52,570 nucleotides of DNA from an uncultured Lachnospiraceae bacterium (lineage in GTDB: Bacteria > Bacillota > Clostridia > Lachnospirales > Lachnospiraceae). Made by a program: the position numbers and the translations under genes. The stretch covers positions 1-52,570 of the forward strand of contig CAJUDQ010000010.1 in the NCBI GenBank assembly GCA_910585215.1, given 5' to 3'. Numbering within the stretch: the first letter of the stretch is position 1; each line of letters opens with the position of its first letter. Positions 1 through 11,500 of the stretch are shown one piece after another. The notes beneath the pieces are model-generated. The model did no database searches, was not told the DNA's origin, and was given only the letters and a program-made list of their open reading frames with translations.

Positions 1-1
1 T

Positions 2-58
2 GCCATTCCTTATAACAGTTGTGCATATGAATGTGTAAATTGTGGCCATAGATTTTAA
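2..58 (+). CDS. C-terminal end of a Cys-rich phage protein (partial)
   Basis: The frame starting at base 2 is open to a TAA at 56-58 and reads AIPYNSCAYECVNCGHRF. The C-x(3)-C-x(2)-C spacing and GHRF end look like the second half of a zinc ribbon. It sits where the tail assembly chaperone or a small pre-tape-measure protein is usually found in siphophages. Only 18 residues are visible, so identity is unknown; the Cys pattern is seen, the zinc ribbon is inference. Confidence 0.45.
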   Translation, partial: AIPYNSCAYECVNCGHRF

Positions 59-80
59 AAATTTATAAATAAAAATTTTG

Positions 81-105
81 ACACTCCTATCAGGGAGTGT
101 TTTTT
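81..105 (+). terminator. Intrinsic terminator just before the tape-measure gene
   Basis: ACACTCC (81-87) pairs with GGAGTGT (94-100) around a 6-nt loop, followed directly by TTTTT. It lies between the upstream stop at 58 and the tape-measure start at 132, so it would reduce read-through from upstream structural genes into the long tape-measure gene, or act with antitermination. Confidence 0.75.
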
Positions 106-131
106 ATATAAAACAGAAAGGAGAAAACGCA

Positions 132-3100
132 TTGAATAAAAATTCATTTTATATAAAGTTAGAAGCTGTCCTTGATAAAATAAAATCCAGAAATAATATA
201 AAAACTAATATAAAAAGCATTGAGCCACAACTTCCTTACATTAAGCTTCAAAGTAGATTAGATACATCGACAGCAAAAAAGGAATTAAATTCAAAATTAA
301 AATCAGCGAATTCAACAGTTATAGTAAATACTGATACAACTCAGGCAAAAAAAGAAATAGATAAACTCTCTGAACAAAAAACTGAAACGTCTGTCCAGCC
401 TGTAATAAAAACTTCTTCTTTTTTATCCAGTTTAAAAAAAACTCAAAAAGAAACCTCTAGCTTTCTTGATAAATTTACAAAAAGTGCTATTGGTACAAAC
501 CTAATGCGAATCAGTGTGCAAAATGTTATAAATGCAATATCTACTGCCATTATGGGATTAAAGGAACTGGATTCTATCAAAACAAAAATTCAGTCAAAAA
601 CAGGTTTTAGTAATTTTAAAATCGATTCCATGATGGACTCCTATCATCAGACAGCAAAAAATTTAAGTTCTACTACCAAAGAAATTGCAACTACCGCAGA
701 TAAAATTATTGGTATGGGTACAAATATTTCTGATGTAAATAAATTAGTTGAAAATTCGCAGATACTTTCAAAAATTGGAATGATTGACAGTACTAATGCA
801 GCCAATTATTTAATTTCCAGTATGAAAGGTTATCAAATCGAAGCAGAAAATAGTATTGCTATTATTGATAAACTTGTTTCTGCAAATACAAAATCTATTG
901 TTTCGACAGGTGAATTGGCAGAGGCACTTTCCATATGTGCTAATTATGCGAATAACTCAGGTATTTCTTTAGATAGATTAATTGGGTATATTTCCGTAGC
1001 AGGCGAAGATTCTCAAAAATCAATGTCCGAGCTGGGAAATTCATTTCGCTCAATGTTTAGCCGTATTAATAACATTAAACTAAACAAACTGGTAGATGAC
1101 AATACTGGAGAATCATTATCCAATGTAGAAAACAACCTGAAAAAACTGGGGATTCAGTTGCGTGACACCAAAGGAAACTATAAAGATTTTGATAGTATAC
1201 TGGATGATATTGGAAATCACTGGAAAAACTTTACTGCTGCTGAACAAAATGCCGTTTCCTCTACATTGGCAGGAGCAAATCAGAGTGGCGTCTTTGAATC
1301 TCTGATGAATCACTATACACAGGCAGTATCTTTATCAGAAACCGTATCAACTTCTGCTGGAACTGCCCTTGAACATTATGGTATTTATCAGGATTCCATT
1401 TCTGCCAAAGCAAATGAATTGACCTCTTCAATTGAAACTCTTGCTTCCAATATCATAAGTGAAAATTTGTTTAAGGGAATGATAGGAGCAACCACCAGAC
1501 TTGTAGACTTTATTGATAAAACAAATATTTTAAAGGGTGTACTTGCCGGATTGGCAACAATGGGAATCGGCAGAGTTTTTGTTTCAATTGGAGCTGCAAT
1601 AGTTTCCACAACGCAAACTGCGACGGGATTAATTACAGTTTTTTCCTTATTGAAAAAAGCAAGCACCAAAGCTGATTTCATAGCAGCAGGAAAAGCCTGT
1701 ATTGGATTAAATAATAAACAATTACAGTTAGTATTGTCAACAAAAAGTCTGGACCATGCACAGCAGCGATATATATTAACAGGAAAAGGAGTTAAAAAAT
1801 CGGAGCTTGATACAACTCTTGCTACTTTGGGTTTTTCCAATGCCCAAGTGGTAGCAACAAAAACTACATTTTCTTTTAGAGGAGCTCTTGAAGCTTTAAA
1901 AACCACCTTTGCCATGAACCCTGTTGGAACTATAATAACTATAATAAGCAGCATTGCAACACTCGCAGCCATAGTGTTTCCTATTTTTAAACAATTTTCA
2001 AAAACATCAAGCACAGTAAAAGAGAATTTTCAAAATGCCAAATCTGCAATAGATGATATCAATTCTTCTTTTGAAGATACAAAATCAAAAACAGAGGAAA
2101 TTGCAGAAGAATATGCTAAACTTGCTCAGGGTGTTGATTTACTAAATAATAAAAACAAAACACTTTCTACTGAAGAATATGAACGTTTTTTAGAGCTCAG
2201 CAATCAACTATCCTCATTATATCCTTCATTAACGAAAAGTTATGATGAAAATGGAAATGCTATCCTCAATTTATCTGGTAATATAAATACTATTACAGAA
2301 AGTCTGCAAAATCTAATCTCTGTTCAGCGGAGTTTAGCCAATCAGGAAATAATAAAAAATATACCAGATTTATACAGCGGATATTATAACAATTTCGCTG
2401 ATTTGAATCAGGAAATAAACAAAGCAATTAAAAGCCAAACAGAACTGAGAAAAGCATATGACTTTCTTAATGAAAATTCAGAAAGAGTGTTTTATCTTAC
2501 AGGCACAGTAGATTCTATATATGGAAAAACTTATACAATTGGAGATTATGGACATGCTTTAGATACTTTTGGAATACATTTTAAAGAAGTAATGATAAAT
2601 GATTATAAACATAAGCTGCTAGATATTAACGATGAAGATTTTTCTAAATTACATGATATCTATATAACCAAATATAACCAACTCAGGCAAGACATAGAAT
2701 ATATGCAGCAGAAAACAGAATCAGAAAGAGCTTCTTTTAATCAATATCTAAATACATGGTTACAAGAAGAAATTTTATATAATCAAATCGAAAATGTAGA
2801 GCTTCAGCAATTTATTCAAGAAACATTATTTAATTTAGACTTGAGATTAATTCCGAAAAACATTGATAAAACTGATTGGAATGAAATTAGTGATTATTTT
2901 CGCAAAAACATTTTGTTTTCTATAAGTAACATTAATGATGAAGAAATTTCAAAAGCACTCTCTGAGATTTTCAGAAATTCTCTATCATCTGGCCAATTAT
3001 TAAATTCTATCTCTAAAGTTCAGAGATATTTTGGAAATAACCATCCTATTTCTATTTCTTTACAATCAAAATTAGATAGTATACTACCCTTAATCAACAA

Positions 3101-6100
3101 TGTCAAAGAAAAATTACAATTCAGATTTATCGACAAGGTTGAAGAGTTATCATTAGAAGACCTAAAAATCGCAGCAGATTTGGAAATTCCCGACAATACA
3201 TTTCTATCATGGGATGAATTGCTTGAAAAAATATATGAAACAACTTCTTCATTACTTCCATTAGAAAAAAGATTATCAGAACTGACAGCCAAATATAACA
3301 ACTTCAAAAATTCAAGAAACCAAAATGAATTATTATTAAATTATATTGCAATTCATGGAAATACACTTTCTGGAAATGTAAATTTAGCAACTGCTCCAGT
3401 TGCTATAAACAATGACGGCAGTTATTATACAAACTCTTCTCTTTCCAAAGAAGGATGGTATGGTGATAAAGAAAATGGCAGCTACCGTATTATTCATTAT
3501 ACACCAATTTTGCCAGATGGAAGTATATTAGATGAGTATAGCTTAAATCAATATATTTTAAAAATTCTCAATTCTCAGGACCCGCTGGAAGCAGACAAAA
3601 CAAAAAATGGCGGTCTTGGTATTGTTTATAAAATAGATACTAAGATTAATAAAGAAAAAATTACAGATGAAAATCTGGAGCAGGCTTTTGAAAAAGCCGA
3701 AAAATGGGATACTGAAATGCATAATTTACAGGCTTCCCTTTATAAGAACGAAATCAAAATTCTTGCAGATATAGAGAAAACAAAAAGTAGAATTAATAAA
3801 GTTATAAATCCTAATGAAAAAACAAAAAATTTATTTGGCATAAATTTCTTGGCTACGGATTTGTCAAATAACAATATTATTGATGATTTTCAGGAAAAAA
3901 TATCATCACTTGCAGATACCTACTCTAAACTTTCAAACGGCAATTATAACAGCTCTGAACTTTTGAAATTATTACAACAATTATCTAAAACCGGAGCTGA
4001 TTTTAATTCAATTGAATCCTTGGAACAACTGGGAAATGTTATTGATCGTTTAAAAACAGATAGCATTAATAATCTTATTTCACAGTTAAACATTGAATCT
4101 GATTCCGGTCTTGCCAGCTATCTTGCTTCTATTGCAGATGAAGCAATTAATGTAAAATCTGCTCTTGAAGGAGTAACAAATTCCTTAAATGATATTCAAA
4201 ACAGCTATTCTACTGTAACAAATGCTTTAAAAGAATATAATGAAAATGGATATCTTACAATTAGTACTTTAAATAGTATTTTAACTTTAGAACCAAAGTA
4301 TTTGTCATGCCTTCAGACCGAAAATGGCCAATTAACTGTCAACAAAACAGCATATGAAAACCTTACTAAAGCACAAGTAAATAAAGCAAAACAGGCAGTA
4401 ATTAATGAAGCTGTGGTCAGGTTTAATCAGTTGGCTTATGAAAGCCTGTCAACCAGCACAGAAAAGGCAGACATATCTGAAAATAAATTTATTGAAAAAA
4501 TCAAAACAGGTATTAAAAATTTAAAAAATTATGCACAGAATATATGGAATACTATTTCTGCAAAACTTGGTTTTTCAAAAGCAAATGCTGCCGACAATTA
4601 TACAAAAACATTAACAGATACCTCCAGTAATACCTCTGAAGATGAAATAAAACGCAAACAGGAAGAGGCAAAAAAAGCATATGAACAGGCATTAAAAATA
4701 AATGAGGAAGCTTCAAATGAAATTTGGTCTGATATGAATACGAAACTTTCTTTTATCGAAAATTTTGAAAAAAATATCGGTACTGCCATGGAACCGGATA
4801 CTTCCTCAAATTCCTCATCTTCCATGTCATCTATTTCCTCTTCATCCGCCGAAACATCCACTGCTGAAACCTTCAACTGGATAGAAACCAAAATTACCCG
4901 TCTTACAGAAGCACTGGACAGGCTGAAAACCAAAGCAAACAACACTTATGCTTCATGGACTGCCCGTAATACGGCTCTTACAGAGACTATCTCCAAAACT
5001 CAGGATGCAATCTCCCTTCAGCAACAGGCATATGAACACTATATGCAACAGGCAGATTCTGTAGGTTTGTCAAATCATTACAAAAATCTTGTCCAAAATG
5101 GTGCTATGGATATTTCTTCTCTTTCAGACGAAACTCTTAAAAATCAGATAAACGAATATCAAAACTGGTATGAAAAAGCGCAGAGCTGCCTGAAAACACA
5201 GAAGGATTTAAATGCGGAAATAAACAGCTTCCAAAGTCAGAAATTTGACCATATTAAATCAGAATACGATGCTGTTGTCAATCGCATGCAATCTGCCTAC
5301 TCTCTTCTCGAAAGCCAGATTACTCTTCTTTCTTCCAGCTCAGACTATAACAATCTCAGGACAAAACAGACTTCTATTATCAGCCAGCTTGAATCTGAAC
5401 GCAGTGCATTGCAGAGTTCTTTAAATTCCTCCGGCATTTTAATAGATACAGAAGAATGGTATCAGCTCGTCTCACAGCTTGACGAACTTGACCAGCAGAT
5501 TTTAGATGCCAAAAATACACTAAAGGAAATAGATACTCTCCAATTTGACCATCTCAAAGAAGCCTTTGATTTTGATACAAGTGTATTGGAGCATGGACTT
5601 CAAATGCTTCAAAATCAGACAGACCTTTTGGAATTAAAAGGACAGTTTGCAAAAGAAAGCTATTATACTGGTATGATTTCATATACCCAAAAACAGCTTG
5701 ATTCTCTTGTCAGCGAACGCAGCCAGCTTCAGACAATGCTGAACCACACCTTACACACAAAGGGCACAGCGGAATGGAATGATATGTATACCTCCCTTAT
5801 GGAAATAGATGAGGAAATAGCTTCCATGACCAGCAATCTGACAGAATTTCAAAATTCTGTCCGTGATTTGAACTGGGAAATTTTTCAGTATCTTGAAGAA
5901 TCTCTGAACCGCATTACAGATGAAACTGACTATCTGATTGAGCTGTTATCCAAAAAAGAATTATATAACTCTGAAACCGGAGCGCCTACTGAATACGCCT
6001 CTGCTGCTCTCGGATTACATGCGGCGGCCTACGATGTTTATAAACAGCAGGCAAAAGATTATTATGAAGAGGTTTTAGACCTTCAAAATCAGCTTTCCAA

Positions 6101-7619
6101 TGGTGCAGGCAAAGAGGTTCTCGAACAATATCAGGCCATGCAGGATGCCCACAGAGACGCCGTTCTGGCAGCCGAAGAGGAAAAAGAAGCAATTCTTGAC
6201 CTTATCGAAGAAGGATATCAGGCTCAACTGGACGCACTGCAAAGTTTAATTGACAAGAAAAAAGAACAGATGCAGGCGGAAAAGAATCTGTATGACTATC
6301 AAAAATCCATAAAACAGCATACCGATACCATTTCTTCTCTTGAAAAACAACAGCTTGCCTATGAAAATGACAACAGCGAAGAAGCCATGTCTAAAATTCA
6401 GCAGATACAAACAGAGCTTGAAAAAGCAAAGGAAGAGCTTGCCGAAACAGAATATGAGCAATATTTAAGTGATACGGAAACCATGCTGGAACAGCTCGCT
6501 TCTGACTACGAAACATGGATGAATGAACGGCTTGACCATTCGGATGCATTGTTAAACGATATGATTGGACAGATAAATACACAGGGTTCTGCGATTATGG
6601 ATACCTTAAACAGCGTAAGTGCAGAATATGGAACTGTTATCAGTGATTCCATTACTTCTATTTTTCATTCAGAATCGCCATTTACCAGTGCACTCACAAA
6701 TGGATTTTCCAATGTGACGAATGGTATTGCAGGTACAACCTCCGCAATCAATGAACTTTTGAAAAAAGTAGCTGACATTACAGGTACAATTGCAGCAAAT
6801 ACAAATGCAGGCTCAAATATTTCGAAAAATCCGACGGAAAACAACGGCAATAAAAATAATATTGTCACCCCTGCACCAATTGTTCCTGTTACAAAACCTG
6901 TCACACAAACAAATACAAACACTTCTCCTTCTGCGTCTGATGTTCCTGTATCCGGCAGAAGTATTCTTGATAAAATTCTGATAGATAAATATGACGGCTA
7001 TCCGAAATCAAAGCTCAGTATAAATACAAGTATTGTAGACAGATTAAAGTATAACAACAAGGACAGTTCATGGCAGGCAAGAAGTATCTATTGGAACAGA
7101 CTTTTTCCAGAAGGCGGTCCATATATCGGCAGCGCTTCACAAAATACCAGACTTTTAAATTACCTGAAGGGCAACGGTTATATAGAAGGAACCAGTCAGG
7201 TTGGCAGAAGCGGTTATTACTGGACGCAGGAAAACGGCTGTGAAATTATTCTTCGTCGCCGTGACGGAGCGATATTGACACCATTAAGTAAAGGGGATGC
7301 CGTATTAAATAAAAATGCCACCAAGAATTTTTATGATATGTTTAATCATCCACAGTTATTTAAGCAACAGTTTGACACAGGAGCAAATGCCTTTGATGCC
7401 CTTCCAGGTTATCTTGGCAGTATAAATGATAACCGCAGGCAGGATGTCAATGTCGGTGATATTCATGTTACAATTGACCTTCCGAATGTAAAAAATTATT
7501 CTGAATTTAGAAACAATCTGGTGAAGGACAAGGATTTTGAAAACTCCATGTGTATTATGATTAACAATGCCATGCTTGGAAAAAGCACAATCGAGAAACT
7601 GAAATACTGCAGAGGATAA
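132..7619 (+). CDS. Phage tail tape measure protein (TP901 type)
   Basis: 2495-residue tape measure that would set tail length and help DNA passage; by the usual rule of about 0.15 nm per residue the tail would be about 370 nm (inference). The TTG at 132 is chosen as start because AGAAAGGAG lies at 115-123; an upstream in-frame TTG at 78 lies at the terminator and has no ribosome site. The first ~500 residues match the TP901 tape-measure core. A hydrophobic stretch (about residues 625-650, MNPVGTIITIISSIATLAAI) is a membrane-insertion candidate. The middle is helical and very Asn/Lys rich. A Ser-rich linker near residue 1560 leads into long Gln/Glu coiled coil. The C-terminus carries the segment GAILTPLSKGDAVLN typical of these proteins. 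Codon and base use change around 4800, suggesting mosaic origin. Confidence 0.93.
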   Translation: MNKNSFYIKLEAVLDKIKSRNNIKTNIKSIEPQLPYIKLQSRLDTSTAKKELNSKLKSANSTVIVNTDTTQAKKEIDKLSEQKTETSVQPVIKTSSFLSSLKKTQKETSSFLDKFTKSAIGTNLMRISVQNVINAISTAIMGLKELDSIKTKIQSKTGFSNFKIDSMMDSYHQTAKNLSSTTKEIATTADKIIGMGTNISDVNKLVENSQILSKIGMIDSTNAANYLISSMKGYQIEAENSIAIIDKLVSANTKSIVSTGELAEALSICANYANNSGISLDRLIGYISVAGEDSQKSMSELGNSFRSMFSRINNIKLNKLVDDNTGESLSNVENNLKKLGIQLRDTKGNYKDFDSILDDIGNHWKNFTAAEQNAVSSTLAGANQSGVFESLMNHYTQAVSLSETVSTSAGTALEHYGIYQDSISAKANELTSSIETLASNIISENLFKGMIGATTRLVDFIDKTNILKGVLAGLATMGIGRVFVSIGAAIVSTTQTATGLITVFSLLKKASTKADFIAAGKACIGLNNKQLQLVLSTKSLDHAQQRYILTGKGVKKSELDTTLATLGFSNAQVVATKTTFSFRGALEALKTTFAMNPVGTIITIISSIATLAAIVFPIFKQFSKTSSTVKENFQNAKSAIDDINSSFEDTKSKTEEIAEEYAKLAQGVDLLNNKNKTLSTEEYERFLELSNQLSSLYPSLTKSYDENGNAILNLSGNINTITESLQNLISVQRSLANQEIIKNIPDLYSGYYNNFADLNQEINKAIKSQTELRKAYDFLNENSERVFYLTGTVDSIYGKTYTIGDYGHALDTFGIHFKEVMINDYKHKLLDINDEDFSKLHDIYITKYNQLRQDIEYMQQKTESERASFNQYLNTWLQEEILYNQIENVELQQFIQETLFNLDLRLIPKNIDKTDWNEISDYFRKNILFSISNINDEEISKALSEIFRNSLSSGQLLNSISKVQRYFGNNHPISISLQSKLDSILPLINNVKEKLQFRFIDKVEELSLEDLKIAADLEIPDNTFLSWDELLEKIYETTSSLLPLEKRLSELTAKYNNFKNSRNQNELLLNYIAIHGNTLSGNVNLATAPVAINNDGSYYTNSSLSKEGWYGDKENGSYRIIHYTPILPDGSILDEYSLNQYILKILNSQDPLEADKTKNGGLGIVYKIDTKINKEKITDENLEQAFEKAEKWDTEMHNLQASLYKNEIKILADIEKTKSRINKVINPNEKTKNLFGINFLATDLSNNNIIDDFQEKISSLADTYSKLSNGNYNSSELLKLLQQLSKTGADFNSIESLEQLGNVIDRLKTDSINNLISQLNIESDSGLASYLASIADEAINVKSALEGVTNSLNDIQNSYSTVTNALKEYNENGYLTISTLNSILTLEPKYLSCLQTENGQLTVNKTAYENLTKAQVNKAKQAVINEAVVRFNQLAYESLSTSTEKADISENKFIEKIKTGIKNLKNYAQNIWNTISAKLGFSKANAADNYTKTLTDTSSNTSEDEIKRKQEEAKKAYEQALKINEEASNEIWSDMNTKLSFIENFEKNIGTAMEPDTSSNSSSSMSSISSSSAETSTAETFNWIETKITRLTEALDRLKTKANNTYASWTARNTALTETISKTQDAISLQQQAYEHYMQQADSVGLSNHYKNLVQNGAMDISSLSDETLKNQINEYQNWYEKAQSCLKTQKDLNAEINSFQSQKFDHIKSEYDAVVNRMQSAYSLLESQITLLSSSSDYNNLRTKQTSIISQLESERSALQSSLNSSGILIDTEEWYQLVSQLDELDQQILDAKNTLKEIDTLQFDHLKEAFDFDTSVLEHGLQMLQNQTDLLELKGQFAKESYYTGMISYTQKQLDSLVSERSQLQTMLNHTLHTKGTAEWNDMYTSLMEIDEEIASMTSNLTEFQNSVRDLNWEIFQYLEESLNRITDETDYLIELLSKKELYNSETGAPTEYASAALGLHAAAYDVYKQQAKDYYEEVLDLQNQLSNGAGKEVLEQYQAMQDAHRDAVLAAEEEKEAILDLIEEGYQAQLDALQSLIDKKKEQMQAEKNLYDYQKSIKQHTDTISSLEKQQLAYENDNSEEAMSKIQQIQTELEKAKEELAETEYEQYLSDTETMLEQLASDYETWMNERLDHSDALLNDMIGQINTQGSAIMDTLNSVSAEYGTVISDSITSIFHSESPFTSALTNGFSNVTNGIAGTTSAINELLKKVADITGTIAANTNAGSNISKNPTENNGNKNNIVTPAPIVPVTKPVTQTNTNTSPSASDVPVSGRSILDKILIDKYDGYPKSKLSINTSIVDRLKYNNKDSSWQARSIYWNRLFPEGGPYIGSASQNTRLLNYLKGNGYIEGTSQVGRSGYYWTQENGCEIILRRRDGAILTPLSKGDAVLNKNATKNFYDMFNHPQLFKQQFDTGANAFDALPGYLGSINDNRRQDVNVGDIHVTIDLPNVKNYSEFRNNLVKDKDFENSMCIMINNAMLGKSTIEKLKYCRG

Positions 7620-7722
7620 AAAAGGAATAAAAGCTGCTTTATAGGAAATACAGAATAACTGTATATAAAACAAACATCATGCAACCAGCAATTGTCTGAT
7701 AAATGTAAAGGAGGTGAAAAAT

Positions 7723-8541
7723 TTGAATTTAGACGCTGTAAACGACTTTATATATGCCGGAGAGCGACTCTCAGATTATCAAATGATGTTGTGCAGATTT
7801 GATGGAGGTTCCGGTGAAGCTGTCTCTGCCGGAAGTAATCTGAATTTTAATACTGTCCGGCCTGCCGGTTCTGACAGATTCTTTCTTGCAAATACATCCT
7901 ATGAAGAACCCCTGACAACAACATTTCAAATCTGTAAAAACAGATGTCACACTTTGGATATGTCTATAAAACCGGAGGAATTAAGTGCTCTGCTTCGATG
8001 GCTTGGCAGAAAAGACGGATATCACAAACTGAAATTGTATCAGCCTGACTATGAAAATCTGTTTTTTATCGGAAGCTTTCACAATATTCAGGAAATAAAA
8101 ACTGGAAATTGTATCCATGGTCTGGAAATAACCTTTCTTTCCGACAGTCCCTATGCCTATATGGATACTGTGGAACTTGACTTTACTGCAGACCAGTCAA
8201 ATCCACATACGATTGTAAATCTTTCCCATGAAACCGGCCATTTATATCCGTCTGTCTTTAGCTGTAAATGCCTGTCCAGCGGAAATCTGCAGATTACAAA
8301 TTCAATTGAAAACAGAACAACTGAAATTAAAAACTGTGTAAAAGACGAAATAATTACTTTGCAGGGACAGACAAAAGAAATAAATTCCAGCAAGACAGAC
8401 CATATGTTATATAATGATTTTAATTATAATTATTTCCGGCTGGCAAATACTTATCACAATAACAGAAACATTATTACCACTTCTATTCCATGTGAAATAC
8501 ATATCGAATACAATCCAATACGAAAGGTAGGTTTAGGCTGA
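7723..8541 (+). CDS. Distal tail protein (Dit-like, siphophage tail family)
   Basis: 272 residues. Dit forms the hexameric ring joining tail tube to baseplate or tip. Placement directly between tape measure and hub, the length, and N-terminal residues such as NDFIYAGERLSDYQMMLCRF fit the siphophage tail-component family. Start is TTG at 7723, 6 nt after AAGGAGGTG at 7708-7716; the in-frame GTG at 7714 lies inside that ribosome site. The stop overlaps the next start (TGATG at 8539-8543), implying translational coupling. Family call rests on context and sequence style rather than a catalytic motif. Confidence 0.8.
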   Translation: MNLDAVNDFIYAGERLSDYQMMLCRFDGGSGEAVSAGSNLNFNTVRPAGSDRFFLANTSYEEPLTTTFQICKNRCHTLDMSIKPEELSALLRWLGRKDGYHKLKLYQPDYENLFFIGSFHNIQEIKTGNCIHGLEITFLSDSPYAYMDTVELDFTADQSNPHTIVNLSHETGHLYPSVFSCKCLSSGNLQITNSIENRTTEIKNCVKDEIITLQGQTKEINSSKTDHMLYNDFNYNYFRLANTYHNNRNIITTSIPCEIHIEYNPIRKVGLG

Positions 8542-11500
8542 TGAAGCTTGATTTTAATTTAAATAATGAAATTGACATGCCTGAACTTATTTTAGGCAAA
8601 CGAAACTTTGAAAAACTTGGTTCTGTTACAAATATCGAAAATCTGTCTTATGAATATAACCTGATGTTGGCAGACAAAATCGATTTTGCAGTACATAAAT
8701 TTTTTCATCAAAAAGAATGCAGACTTTGGGAAGAATTAAAAGACAGACGCTTAATCTTTGTCAAAGAATTTCATGAATGGTTTGAAATTTCAGTCAAAAC
8801 AGATGAAACAAATGAATTGAAAAAAACAATTACAGGAACCTCGCTCTGTGAATCAGAACTTTCTCAGACTCTGATTGTGGAAACAGAAATAAATACTGAA
8901 AACGACATAGCAAGACCGGATTATACCCCTGCTGTCTTTTACAATCCTTCTGTTCCCTCTGCTTCCCTGCTTCACAGACTCTTAAAAAAGGTTCCGAATT
9001 ATTCCATACGATATGTTGATTCAAATCTGTGGAATATTCAGAGAACTTTCCATATAAATGGAACCTCTGTTTACGATGCACTGATGGGAGAGATTGCTGA
9101 GGAAATCGGCTGTCTTTTTTTATTTGACTCTGTTGAAAGAAGTATTTCTGTTTATGATTTAAAAACTACCTGTAATCACTGCGGATATCGCAGTGATTTT
9201 ACAGATATATGTCCGATGTGCAAAAGTACTGATTTATCCGCAGGATATGGAAAAGATACATCAATTTTGATTGACAGTGAAAACCTGACAGAAACTATTT
9301 CTCTGGAAGGCAAGTCGGCGGAGGTAAAAAATTATTTCAGAATTATTGGCGGCGATGATACAATTACGTCTTATATCAGAGCATGCAATCCTGCCGGTAC
9401 CAATTATATCTATGCATTCTCCGAGGAAGATAAACAGGATATGTCCCATGAATTACGGGAAAGGCTTAATTCTTATCAGAAGAAATATGAAGAAAAGAAA
9501 TCTCTGTATCAGGAAATCACAAAAAAACTGTACAATACAATTGATGAAAGGCTGCATCTGGAATCTCTTATGATGCCGGAAACAGAGCATGCAAAAACTT
9601 CTGCCCGAAAGGAACTTTCAAAGTTAACCTCTGCTGCTCTGTCTCCTGTCGCTGTAACAGATGTAAGTACTGCTTCTGTTTTTACTGCCGGCAATGCGGT
9701 GCTGTCTATGGCAAAATGTATTGTAAACAGCACTGTTTATAAAGTTACATTTATCGATAAAAGTACTTCCTTTGAAAATCAGAGATGGAGAGGAAAATTC
9801 CGGCTGGAAAATTACAGTGATGAAAATGATTATGCAGAAAGTACAGAATATATCACTGTGATAATTGATGATGATTATGAGCGCTATGTAAAACAGAAAA
9901 TACAAAAGACAATTGACAGAGATGATATTTATCTGACAAATATATTTGATGAAAATGTCTCTTTAAACACATTGAAAGAAGAATTAAAAAAATACTGTCT
10001 GAACAGACTCAATTCCTTTGAATCTGCGTATCAGTCTGTTTTGGAAGTGCTTACGGAAGCGCAATGTTCCAATCATACTTTGGATAATACCTCAGCCAAT
10101 GCCTCTCACAATATTTTATATCAGGATATTTATGAAAATCTATATCTCCCCTGTTTCCATAAGCTTTCTGCCATTCAGGCTGAAATAAAGATAAGAACCG
10201 CTGAAATTGAAACTGTCCAAAAGAAATACAATCAATTTGTAAAAAATCAAGAAGAGATTCAAAAAGAATTAAATCTGGAACATTATCTGGGAGAACATCT
10301 GTGGAAAGAGCTGTGTGCTTTTTGCAGAGAGGATACTTATGAAAATCCAAATTATATTTCAGATGGTCTAAATGATTCAGAGGCTTTAAAAAAGGCCGAA
10401 CAGCTTTTTTCCGAAGCTGAAAAACATGCAGCAAAGGCTTCTGCTCTTCAATTCAGCCTGACAGCAAATATGTACAATCTTCTTACAATACCTGAATTTA
10501 AAAATCTTACAGATGAATTTGAAGGTGGCAACTGGATTCGGGTAAAGATAGATAATCGCTTATACCGGCTCAGATTAATTCACTATTCCATTCAGTTCTC
10601 CGAGCTTCAGTCAATAAATGTGGAATTTTCTGATGTTACAAGGACTGCAAATGGACTTTCCGATATAAACAGTCTGATGAGCAAGGTTCAGTCGATGTCT
10701 TCGAGCTATCCCTATACGGTACATCAGTCTGAACAGGGTGAAAAAGGATTTACGACAATTGAACAAATAAAAAAGGATGGCTTAAATACTGCACTGTATC
10801 AGATTTCAAACAGCGTGCATCAGGAATTTAAAATTGATGAGCATGGATTTCTTGGGAGACAGTGGGATGATATTCTTTCAGATTATTTACCGGAGCAGTT
10901 TAAAATCAACCATAATCTGCTGGTTTATACAGATGACTGCTGGCAGACGGCAAAAGCAGCACTTGGCAAAATAACATATTATAATCCCGTTTTAAAAACT
11001 ACCATCAGCAATTACGGGTTAATTGCAGATGCAGTAATATCAGGGATTTTAATGGGAAATGAAATTGTTGGGGGACATATTTATTCTGAAAATTATGGAA
11101 ATCAGTCCGGAACACATATGGACCTTACCAGCGGTGATTTCAGCTTTGCAGGAGGAAAACTGGCCTATGATTCCCAAAAAAATACACTGAATATTACAGG
11201 TAAAATTACTTTTGAACAAATTGATTACAGCGATAATCATGCGATGGAACAGGTAAAGGATTCTCTTGGCATAACAGATGTGGAAAATGATATTGGTGAG
11301 TTTAATAATGCCTCCATTCTTACTCCGTTCGAAAAGAAAACAATGTCAGAAAACTGGAAAGTGATTCAGGAAAAATATAAAAAAAATATGGAGCTGGCAG
11401 AAGTGTTCGGACTTTATACAAATAATAATAATTCTTCCGATGATGACCAGACAGTAATTGATTATATAAACTTTTATCATCTGCTTTCCGAGCAGATTCA

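Noticed and set aside
1388..2014. 208-codon open frame on the - strand inside the tape measure
   Set aside because: No ribosome site and it mirrors the strongly coding + frame; a shadow frame.
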